This document shows, piece by piece, positions 57,436-64,000 of a stretch of DNA of 64,000 nucleotides. Every line of letters starts with the position of its first letter. Position 1 is the first letter of the stretch. The translations under genes and the position numbers were made by a program. Source of the stretch: CAZVCJ01 sp964625745 (GTDB lineage: Bacteria; Chloroflexota; Anaerolineae; VGOG01); contig CAZVCJ010000004.1 of assembly GCA_964625745.1 (NCBI GenBank), positions 3,946-67,945 of the forward strand, written 5' to 3'. The notes under the pieces are model-generated. The model searched no databases, was not told the DNA's origin, and saw nothing but the letters and a program-made list of their open reading frames with translations.

Positions 57436-58776
57436 TTACGCAAGGTTATGCTTCTCGATGAAATCCTCCAGCACTTCGGTCAGGTTGGGCCGTCCGATTT
57501 CCTGCAGGTTATAGTAAACGCGCGTGGAGGGCTTATTGATCTTGATAAATCGCCCCAGATCAATTGGCGTGCCGATGACCACCGCATCACATTCGGTGTT
57601 GTTGATCGTGGCCTCCAGGTCTCTTAGCTGCTGCTCGCCATACCCCATGGCCGGCAAGACAGTTCCAATCTCCGGATAAGTCTCGAAGGTTTCGGACAGC
57701 CTACCCACCGTGTACGGTCGCGGGTCAACCAAGCCTGCCGCACCAAATCTCCGGGCGGCAACTACCCCCGCGCCGATCTTCATCTCTCCATGGGTGAGGG
57801 TCGGACCGTCTTCGACTGCCAGCACCTTCTTGCCCCTGACTACAGCCGGATCATCTATGTCGAGGGTCGAGGCAGCATGTATGACAACCGCCTCGGGGTT
57901 CACGGCGGCGATATTCTTCCGCACGGTCTCGATACCGGCAGCATCCGCACTGTCTACCTTGTTGATGACCACCACATCGGCAATTCTTAGAGTTACCTCG
58001 CCCGGATAATAACGCAGTTCGTGACCTGGACGATGTGGATCGACGATTGTCACTTGCAGGTCGGGTGCGTAGAACGAAAATTCATTGTTACCACCATCCC
58101 AGAGAATCACGTCACAGCCGTCCGGGTCGTTTTCGGCCTCTCTAAGAATGGCCTCATAATCTACGCCGGCATAGACGACATTGCCGTGAACAATGTGAGG
58201 CTCATACTCTTCCATCTCCTCTATAGTGCATTTGTGCTTTTCCAGATCGGACAACTCCGCGTAACGCTGCACCTTCTGGGCGACGAGGTCACCATAAGGC
58301 ATGGGGTGGCGGACGACCACGACCTTCATGCCCTTCTCCTTCAATATCTCAGTGATCCTCCGTGAGGTTTGGCTTTTGCCGCAACCGGTTCGGACCGCCC
58401 CCACTGCAATGACCGGTTTGGAACTCCTGAGCATGGTATCCTTGGGGCCCAGTAACACAAAACTGGCGCCCGCCGCTTCCACGATGGCGCTGACGGACAT
58501 GACATGCTGGTATGAAACATCGCTGTAAGCGAAGTTGCACTCGTCCACGTGCAGATCTTCAATCAGCCTGGGAAGGTCTTCTTCTGGATAAATCGGGATG
58601 CCTTCCGGATAGAGTTGGCCGGCCAATTCGGGCGGGTATCCTCGGCCCGCGATGTCCGGGATTTGGGTCGCAGTGAAAGCAACGACGTTATAGGCCTCGT
58701 TGCCGCGGTAATAGACGTTGAAGTTGTGGAAATCTCTTCCCGCGGCGCCGATGATGATCACAGTCCTCTTCGACAT
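57436..58776 (-). CDS. Cyclic 2,3-diphosphoglycerate synthetase-like P-loop protein
   Basis: 446 residues. Begins TVIIIGAAGRDFHNFNVYYRG, typical of this family; a P-loop GAVRTGCGKSQTSRRI lies near residue 130, followed by WDGGNNEFSFY and VVVINKVDSAD. The archaeal founding members make cyclic 2,3-diphosphoglycerate, but in bacteria the family is often linked to carbamoyl and arginine metabolism genes without proven activity. Here it lies between a hydantoinase and ornithine carbamoyltransferase, which favours a role in that metabolism. Gaps of 23 and 30 nt to the neighbours indicate an operon. Confidence 0.85.
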   Translation of the reverse strand: MSKRTVIIIGAAGRDFHNFNVYYRGNEAYNVVAFTATQIPDIAGRGYPPELAGQLYPEGIPIYPEEDLPRLIEDLHVDECNFAYSDVSYQHVMSVSAIVEAAGASFVLLGPKDTMLRSSKPVIAVGAVRTGCGKSQTSRRITEILKEKGMKVVVVRHPMPYGDLVAQKVQRYAELSDLEKHKCTIEEMEEYEPHIVHGNVVYAGVDYEAILREAENDPDGCDVILWDGGNNEFSFYAPDLQVTIVDPHRPGHELRYYPGEVTLRIADVVVINKVDSADAAGIETVRKNIAAVNPEAVVIHAASTLDIDDPAVVRGKKVLAVEDGPTLTHGEMKIGAGVVAARRFGAAGLVDPRPYTVGRLSETFETYPEIGTVLPAMGYGEQQLRDLEATINNTECDAVVIGTPIDLGRFIKINKPSTRVYYNLQEIGRPNLTEVLEDFIEKHNLA

Positions 58777-58806
58777 GATCTTCCCCCTTTTTCTTTTTGA
58801 AGTTGA

Positions 58807-59808
58807 CTAGCTCCCTAGCGTTGCCACCATCACGGCTTTGATGGTGTGAACTCTATTCTCAGCTTCGTCAAAGACGATGGAGGCCGGCGACTCGAATACC
58901 TCTTCGGTCACTTCCATCGCCTCCAGTTCGAATCTCTGGTAAATGTCTTCACCGATAACCGTTTCACGATTATGAAAGGCCGGGAGACAATGCATGAACT
59001 TGACATTAGCATTGCCGGTCTTCTCCATTGCCTGTTCGTTGACCTGGTACGGCCTTAGCAGATTGATCCTTTCTTGCCAGACCTCCTCTGGTTCCCCCAT
59101 GGAGACCCAGACGTCCGTGCACAGGAAATCGCAATCCTTGACACCGCTGTCCAAATCATCGGTGAGGGTGATTTTCGCTCCGGTCTGCCTGGCGATCTCC
59201 TGGGCTTTGGCGACCAGCTCCGGGTGCGGCTGAACGCTCCTGGGAGCCACGGATCGAAAATCCATTCCCATTTTGGCCGCCCCCACCAACAGCGAATTGC
59301 CCATGTTGTTGCGGGCATCGCCCAGGTAGGCAAACTTGACCTGGCTGAGCGGCTTGTCGCTGTGCTCCATCATGGTCAATAAATCAGCCAGCACCTGGGT
59401 GGGATGAAACTCGTTGGTCAGGCCGTTCCACACGGGCACTCCGGCAAATTGGGCCAGTATTTCCACCCTTTCTTGCCCAAAGCCCCGGTATTCGATCCCG
59501 TCGTACATCCTGCCCAGGACCCTGGCCGTGTCTTTCATGGTCTCTTTTGTGCCCAACTGGGAGCCCGTCGGTCCCAGGTAAGTCACGTGCGCTCCCTGAT
59601 CGTAGGCTGCCGTTTCAAAAGCGCAGCGTGTTCGGGTCGAGGCTTTCTCAAAAATGAGCGCTATGTTCTTTCCCCTCAATCTCGGCTGCTCAGTTCCGGC
59701 GTATTTTGCCTTCTTCAGATCCGCAGAGAGGTTGAGCAGGAACTGGATCTCGTTGGGAGTGAAGTCCAACAGAGTCAGAAAATGTCTGTTCCTTAGATTG
59801 AAAGCCAT
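58807..59808 (-). CDS. argF: Ornithine carbamoyltransferase
   Basis: 333 residues from ATG 59808, chosen because GGAGGGGA (59812-59819) is ideally spaced and the sequence from there (MAFNLRNRHFLTLLDFT) aligns with known starts. Carbamoyl phosphate site FEKASTRTRCAFE, ornithine loop MHCLPAFHNRETVIG and the NGLTNEFHPTQVLADL stretch are intact. It is close to the enterobacterial ArgI/catabolic ArcB type, not to the short anabolic type of many bacteria, so with the hydantoinase next to it a catabolic (citrulline-splitting) role is plausible. Confidence 0.95.
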   Translation of the reverse strand: MAFNLRNRHFLTLLDFTPNEIQFLLNLSADLKKAKYAGTEQPRLRGKNIALIFEKASTRTRCAFETAAYDQGAHVTYLGPTGSQLGTKETMKDTARVLGRMYDGIEYRGFGQERVEILAQFAGVPVWNGLTNEFHPTQVLADLLTMMEHSDKPLSQVKFAYLGDARNNMGNSLLVGAAKMGMDFRSVAPRSVQPHPELVAKAQEIARQTGAKITLTDDLDSGVKDCDFLCTDVWVSMGEPEEVWQERINLLRPYQVNEQAMEKTGNANVKFMHCLPAFHNRETVIGEDIYQRFELEAMEVTEEVFESPASIVFDEAENRVHTIKAVMVATLGS

Positions 59809-60002
59809 TTTTCCCCTCCAATTTGTTTGGGTATTTGATACATTCAAAAATTTCCCTGTCAGATCTTTCGAGATGCAATCCGAGGCGTTGTTGCCTTTCG
59901 GAAAGTAAAAGATAAGCAGGGAGATTACTATCTCATAAGCGACGAGGTTGTCAAGCAGGCATTTCTCGCTGACTGTTTCAAACAGGGAAATTCATGGTTC
60001 GA
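59809..60002 (-). promoter_or_regulatory. argF promoter region with 11-nt inverted repeat pair
   Basis: On the minus strand, TTGACA (59954-59949) and TAGTAA (59930-59925) are separated by 18 nt. An 11-nt perfect inverted repeat, aatttccctgt at 59849-59859 and acagggaaatt at 59982-59992, brackets the promoter about 120 nt apart, which could be a pair of operators or a long-range hairpin. Confidence 0.5.
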
Positions 60003-60716
60003 TCATCCTCCCAGGTAAGCTCTCTTTACCTGTGGGTTTTCGGCCAGTTCCTCGGAGCTTCCTTCCAACACCACGTTTCCAGTCTCCAACACGTAGCCCC
60101 GCTGGGCGAAGCGCAGGGCCATGCGTGCGTTCTGCTCCACGAGAAGAATGGTCGTCCCTTCCTGGTTGATGTCTTTTAGCGCATCGAACAGGCTCATCAT
60201 CAGCACAGGGGCTAACCCCATGGAGGGCTCGTCCAGGAGCATCATCTTCCTTCCGCTCATGAGGGCCCTTCCGACGGCCAGCATCTGCTGCTCCCCGCCG
60301 CTCAGGGTGCCCGCCTTCTGGGTCTCCCTTTCTGCCAGGCGTGGGAAGAGGGAGAACACCAGGTCAAGATCTTGCTCGATCTGTTGGCCATCCTTGCGCG
60401 CGAAGGTGGCCAGCTTCAGATTCTCCATGACGGTCAGGTTGCCGAAAAGGCGTCTTCCCTCAGGGACGTGGGAGATGCCGAGTTCACTGACCACCTTGTC
60501 GGCGGGGTAATGGGACAGATTATTCCCCATGTAGGTCATCTTGCTCCCTGATTCGGCGGGGACCAGACGGGAGATTGCCCGCAAGGTGGTGCTCTTGCCG
60601 GCCCCATTGGCCCCGATGATGCACACGATCTCTCCCTCATCAACCTGGAAGCTTATGCCGTGGAGGGCTCTGATCCCCTCATAGGAAACCCTCAGATTCT
60701 CAACTGATAGCAGCAT
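60003..60716 (-). CDS. livF: Branched-chain amino acid type ABC transporter, ATP-binding protein LivF
   Basis: 237 residues with Walker A GANGAGKSTT, signature LSGGEQQMLAVGRAL, Walker B MLLDEPSMGLAP and the switch His region ILLVEQNARMAL. It starts at the last base of livG. The transported solute may be an amino acid, amide or urea; the family alone does not decide. Confidence 0.94.
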   Translation of the reverse strand: MLLSVENLRVSYEGIRALHGISFQVDEGEIVCIIGANGAGKSTTLRAISRLVPAESGSKMTYMGNNLSHYPADKVVSELGISHVPEGRRLFGNLTVMENLKLATFARKDGQQIEQDLDLVFSLFPRLAERETQKAGTLSGGEQQMLAVGRALMSGRKMMLLDEPSMGLAPVLMMSLFDALKDINQEGTTILLVEQNARMALRFAQRGYVLETGNVVLEGSSEELAENPQVKRAYLGG

Positions 60717-61486
60717 CAGGCTATGCCCTCCTTGCCCAGATAGGCATCAATGACCCTGGGATTGCTTCGGATTTCTTCCGGGGAGCCCTCGGCGATGACT
60801 TCTCCAAAGTCCAGGGTCTGAATGATCTCGCAGAGGTCCATGACTACTTTCATCCTGTGCTCAATGAGGAAGATGGTCAACCCTAACTCATCTCTTACCC
60901 GCCGAATGACTTCCATCATCTCAACCAGCTCTTCCGGGTTCATCCCTGCGGTAGGCTCGTCCAGGAGCAACAACTGGGGTTCAGAAGCCAGCGCCCTGGC
61001 TATCTCTACCCTTCTCTGGACGCCGTAGGGCAGGTTGATCACCACCTGGTCCGCCAGGTGTCGGATCCCTACCATATCCAGAAGGTCATAGGCCATCTTT
61101 TCGCTCTTGGCTTCTTCCCTGTGGCGCTGACCTGTGCCGAAGAAGGCGCCGATCAATCCGTAGTGGATCTTCGAATAGCGGGCCAGCTTCACGTGATCCA
61201 GGACGGTCATGTGCCTCCACAGGCGTAGGGTCTGGAATGTCCGGCAGACGCCCTGGGCAGCGATCTGGTAAGGCTGAAGGCCCACCAAATTCTGACCATT
61301 AAAGATGATTTCCCCCTCAGTAGGCTGGTAGATGCCTGTGATGAGGTTAAAGATGGTGGTCTTTCCCGCTCCGTTGGGGCCAATCAGCCCTCTGACCTGG
61401 CCTGGCTCGATCTCCAGATCGTAATTGTAGACGGCCCGCAGACCGCCGAAGAAATGGGTCATGTTGTTGACTTGAAGCAGGGCCAC
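60716..61486 (-). CDS. livG: Branched-chain amino acid type ABC transporter, ATP-binding protein LivG
   Basis: 256 residues. Walker A GPNGAGKTTIFN, Walker B LLLLDEPTAGMNPEE, His switch FLIEHRMKVVM and the LivG-specific GVCRTFQTLRLWRHMTVLDHV. In the signature LPYGVQRRVEIARAL, Gln-Arg-Arg follows GV instead of the more usual GQQR, a known LivG variant. Lies 3 nt from livM. Confidence 0.94.
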   Translation of the reverse strand: MALLQVNNMTHFFGGLRAVYNYDLEIEPGQVRGLIGPNGAGKTTIFNLITGIYQPTEGEIIFNGQNLVGLQPYQIAAQGVCRTFQTLRLWRHMTVLDHVKLARYSKIHYGLIGAFFGTGQRHREEAKSEKMAYDLLDMVGIRHLADQVVINLPYGVQRRVEIARALASEPQLLLLDEPTAGMNPEELVEMMEVIRRVRDELGLTIFLIEHRMKVVMDLCEIIQTLDFGEVIAEGSPEEIRSNPRVIDAYLGKEGIA

Positions 61487-61489
61487 GTT

Positions 61490-62830
61490 TCACCTCTCTT
61501 TCCCTGACACTTGTACTGAGCCCTGCCGAAGTACTCGCCTGGGCTGCAAAAGATCCTCGATCTTGACTTCCGTGAAGGCAATCAGGCCCGTTGGCCGCCG
61601 GATCATGAGCACGATGAGCAGCACGGGAATCACGATCCACTTGAAGAGCTCCAGAGGACGGAGCACCTCCATCAGGAGCTGGAGGCCGGCCGCGCCGGCG
61701 ATGGAGCCAACGACCGAGTTCAGCCCGCCCAGATAGACCATCGCCAGCACCTCGCTGAGCTTATACACGCCAAAGGTGCTGGGGTTGATGTAACCGATCA
61801 CGTGGGCGAAGAGCCCACCTGCCACGCCAGCCCAGAAGGCGGCGAAGAGAAAGGTCACAATTTTCGTGCGCTGAGTGTTGACTGTCATGGCACTGGCAGC
61901 GATTTCGTCATCTCGCACGGCACACATTGCTTTTCCGATCGTGGAGCGCGTGAAGTTGTAGATCATCCACACGCAGATCGCCGTCCATACGAACACGGTG
62001 GGTAGATTGGCCCACTTCGGCTGGTTCATGAAGCCGCGAGGCCCCCCGACGATTTCCAGGTTCTCGATCAAGCTCTTGACGATGAACATGAACGCCAGGG
62101 AAATGATGGCCAGATAGTCCCCCCTGGTGCGGAAGGAGGGGATGGCCACCACCAGGGCTCCCACGGAGGCCAGCAGCCCGCCGGCGATCAAGGTGAGGGG
62201 AAACATGAACGGCCCCAGGGCCGGGGGGAGAAGCGGAGCCCCGAAGACGTCGTCATTGACGAAGAGCAAGACGGTCAGGGCCGAGGCGCCGTAAGCCCCC
62301 AGTGCCATGAAGCCGGGGTGAGAGCAGGAGAATTCCCCCATGTAGCCATTCACCAGGTTCAGGCTGAGGGTGAGGATAATGGATATTAGGATAAACTTTA
62401 GAAAGAGCACTCGGTAAGCACTGATGTCTCCCCATAAGTGCATCGTGGCGTAGAATAGCCCCAGGTGGACGATCAGTGAGACCCAGAGGGGAAACCTGTC
62501 GAGGAGCTGCTGAGCCAGCCTGTTGGCCAGGGGTGCGCTCAGGCGGGCGACGGCCAGGGTTGGCAGGACGTAGACCAGGAGGACGTAGGCCACTGCACTG
62601 GGAATCAGCGTGGGCTTAGTCAGCATGATCCGCAGGCCGAACAGGCCGGGGACGGTGGACAGGCCGAGGGCTAGAGCCAGGGGGTGGCCTACTGCTTGCT
62701 CGATCACCACTGTCAGGAGGGTCCCCAAAAGCCAACCCAATAGCGGAATCTGGGCTAGTTGCGACCGAACCTTCGCCAGCGGCGCGTTTCTCGTTATCGC
62801 TTCTGCGGGTGGTCTCTCTCGTGCTTCCAT
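61490..62830 (-). CDS. livM: Branched-chain amino acid type ABC transporter, permease LivM
   Basis: 446 residues from ATG 62830, chosen over upstream starts because GAAGGAG precedes it and the earlier residues are not conserved-looking. Multi-pass membrane protein with about ten helices; the core LSLNLVNGYMGEFSCSHPGFMALGAYGASAL and the cytoplasmic loop RDDEIAASAMTVNTQRTK are family hallmarks. An N-terminal cytoplasmic extension of about 30 residues precedes the first helix. Confidence 0.92.
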   Translation of the reverse strand: MEARERPPAEAITRNAPLAKVRSQLAQIPLLGWLLGTLLTVVIEQAVGHPLALALGLSTVPGLFGLRIMLTKPTLIPSAVAYVLLVYVLPTLAVARLSAPLANRLAQQLLDRFPLWVSLIVHLGLFYATMHLWGDISAYRVLFLKFILISIILTLSLNLVNGYMGEFSCSHPGFMALGAYGASALTVLLFVNDDVFGAPLLPPALGPFMFPLTLIAGGLLASVGALVVAIPSFRTRGDYLAIISLAFMFIVKSLIENLEIVGGPRGFMNQPKWANLPTVFVWTAICVWMIYNFTRSTIGKAMCAVRDDEIAASAMTVNTQRTKIVTFLFAAFWAGVAGGLFAHVIGYINPSTFGVYKLSEVLAMVYLGGLNSVVGSIAGAAGLQLLMEVLRPLELFKWIVIPVLLIVLMIRRPTGLIAFTEVKIEDLLQPRRVLRQGSVQVSGKER

Positions 62831-62852
62831 CTCGATTTCTCCTTCCTCCAAC

Positions 62853-63782
62853 TCACAGCCTGAGGTGGGCACTGTAAGGCTCACCGAAGAAACCATGCGG
62901 CCTGAAGGTCAGGATGAGCAGGATGATCGAATAAGCGATCACGTCGCGCAGTGTAGAGCGGAAGACCGTGGCCACAAAGATCTCGATGAATCCCAACAAG
63001 AACCCAGCCAGTGCCGCTCCCAGGATCGAGCCTCTTCCCCCCAGGATCGCGGCCACGAAGGCCTTCCACCCGATCAGCAGGCCCATGTAGGGATTAAGAA
63101 TGGGGTAAGCGATGCCGAAGAAAATCCCCGCTGCGGCGGCCAGGGCTGAGCCGAGGCCGAAGGTCAGCGCGGCGATGGTGTTAATCGGCACCCCCATCAG
63201 GGGGACGACGACGAAGTCGTAAGCCATGGCTCGCATGGCCATGCCCCACTTGGTCCTGCGCACGAACTGATGCAAAGCGAGCGTGAGCAACAGGGAGAGG
63301 AAGACGATCATGATCTTCGTGTTGGTTACGGTGACCGGCCCGAGCTGATAACCCTGCGTCTCGATCAGGATGGGGAAGCTGCGCCGTCGGGCGCCCAATA
63401 GAGCCAGGTTGCCCGTCTCCAGGACGATACCTATCATCAGACCGGTGATCGCGGCCGAGGCGCGAGGGACTCCCCGCAGTGGTCTGTATCCGATCCTTTC
63501 GACGAGCATTCCTACGAAGGACGTCAGGAGCATGGCGAGGAGGATGGTCAACACGAGGATCAACCAGTTGGGCAGGGCAACGATCCCCAGTGAGGCAAAA
63601 GCCACCAGTCCGCTCGAGACGAAGAATCCAATGTAGGCTCCGACCATGAAGATGTCACCGTGGGTGAAGTTGAAAAGCATCAGCACACCGTAGACCATGG
63701 AGTAGCCCAGGGCGATCAGGGCGTAGAAGCTGCCCAATTGCAAAGCGTTTACAAAGTTTTGAAAAAACGTAGCCAGAGTCAC
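62853..63782 (-). CDS. livH: Branched-chain amino acid type ABC transporter, permease LivH
   Basis: 309 residues from GTG 63782, supported by GGGAGG 7 nt upstream; the open frame beyond is repeat sequence. Multi-pass membrane protein with the motif LIALGYSMVYGVLMLFNFTHGDIFMVGAY and the EAA-like loop with AMRAMAYDF and GSALAAAAGIFFG. With livM it forms the membrane channel. The periplasmic-type binding protein gene would be expected nearby, perhaps beyond the window end. Confidence 0.93.
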   Translation of the reverse strand: MTLATFFQNFVNALQLGSFYALIALGYSMVYGVLMLFNFTHGDIFMVGAYIGFFVSSGLVAFASLGIVALPNWLILVLTILLAMLLTSFVGMLVERIGYRPLRGVPRASAAITGLMIGIVLETGNLALLGARRRSFPILIETQGYQLGPVTVTNTKIMIVFLSLLLTLALHQFVRRTKWGMAMRAMAYDFVVVPLMGVPINTIAALTFGLGSALAAAAGIFFGIAYPILNPYMGLLIGWKAFVAAILGGRGSILGAALAGFLLGFIEIFVATVFRSTLRDVIAYSIILLILTFRPHGFFGEPYSAHLRL

Positions 63783-63797
63783 CTGCGTACCTCCCTT

Positions 63798-63852
63798 GCA
63801 AGTTGGAAGTTGGAGATTGGAGGTTGGAGATTGGAAGTCCAACCTCCAATAC
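63798..63852. repeat. 7-nt-period repeat upstream of livH
   Basis: gttggaa / gttggag / attggag / gttggag / attggaa, then gtccaacctccaatac in inverted form. Just upstream of the livH ribosome site. Confidence 0.75.
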
Positions 63853-63857
63853 GGTGT

Positions 63858-64000
63858 GTCATTGCGAGCTGCTCCATGGCGCGGTCGCGCCACTCATTGG
63901 GCAGGAAACAAACGTAGGTGTCATTGCGAGTCGGCCATGGCGCGGCCCGCCATTCTAAAGGACAGAAACGCCGCCCATCTTGTCATTGCGAGGCGGTGGT
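63858..64000. repeat. Three cattgcgag-type repeats at the window end
   Basis: gtcattgcgag begins at about 63859, 63920 and 63980. The first two are followed by catggcgcg...cgccat inverted segments. Same family as 15031 and 16427. No gene seen in this stretch. Confidence 0.7.

Noticed and set aside
63783..63893. Upstream extension of livH
   Set aside because: Encoded by repeats; GTG 63782 has a proper ribosome site and matches the start of relatives.

Overview
The window looks like a chromosomal stretch of a high-GC bacterium, most likely Chloroflexota (Anaerolineae-like). This is inferred from secreted proteins with long Thr/Pro linkers, a recurrent YLPLVxK-type motif near their C-termini, a short-form HisG paired with HisZ, and dense short-period repeats. 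No rRNA or marker gene here proves the lineage. I see no phage, insertion sequence with a transposase, CRISPR array or replication origin.

Layout. 1-4353 (+): two genes of a split, archaeal-type glutamate synthase, one with a duplicated FMN-barrel end. 4387-9859 (mostly -): a MITE-like element, an M24 'pita-bread' protein lacking several metal ligands, a DUF456 membrane protein, a subtilase-fold protein that has lost its catalytic Asp and Ser, and a secreted seven-bladed propeller. 10092-20808 (+): polA behind a promoter and a duplicated hairpin leader, then a histidine cluster hisZ-hisG-hisC-hisB-[GxxExxY gene]-hisH-hisA-hisF-hisI-hisE. 20846-28587 (+): a secreted FG-GAP protein, a small unassigned protein, purH, hisD, a hicB-hicA toxin-antitoxin pair and argS, followed by tRNA-Val(UAC) and a bidirectional terminator. 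28828-42534 (-): a 4568-residue surface protein. 42819-44925: a zinc alcohol dehydrogenase, a frameshifted small gene and a DUF2283 gene. 45005-51620 (-): a glycine cleavage operon whose first gene fuses serine hydroxymethyltransferase to a GcvT-like half and a full GcvT, followed by gcvH, gcvPA and gcvPB. 51837-54754 (-): a minimal RCC1 protein, a DUF5615 / Phd-DUF433 module flanked by a duplicated gene end, and an unassigned gene. 54839-59808 (-): alanine racemase, dihydropyrimidinase-type hydrolase, cyclic-2,3-diphosphoglycerate-synthetase-like GTPase and ornithine carbamoyltransferase. 60003-63782 (-): livF-livG-livM-livH, a branched-chain amino acid type ABC transporter without its binding protein in view.

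The most unusual property runs through the whole window. Families of very short-period repeats, mostly 7-nt units and some of 8, 9 or 43 nt, sit not only between genes but in frame inside or at the ends of conserved enzymes: hisZ, hisG, hisC, hisA, gcvPA, gcvPB, glyA-gcvT, alr, the alcohol dehydrogenase, the pseudo-protease, the glutamate synthase and the giant surface protein. The commonest 7-nt units lack stop codons in all six frames, so they can be read through wherever they land. A GC-rich element exists in two states, with and without a nested 24-nt element, which is direct evidence of insertion. This resembles in principle the Rickettsia palindromic elements that insert into reading frames, but the families here look different.
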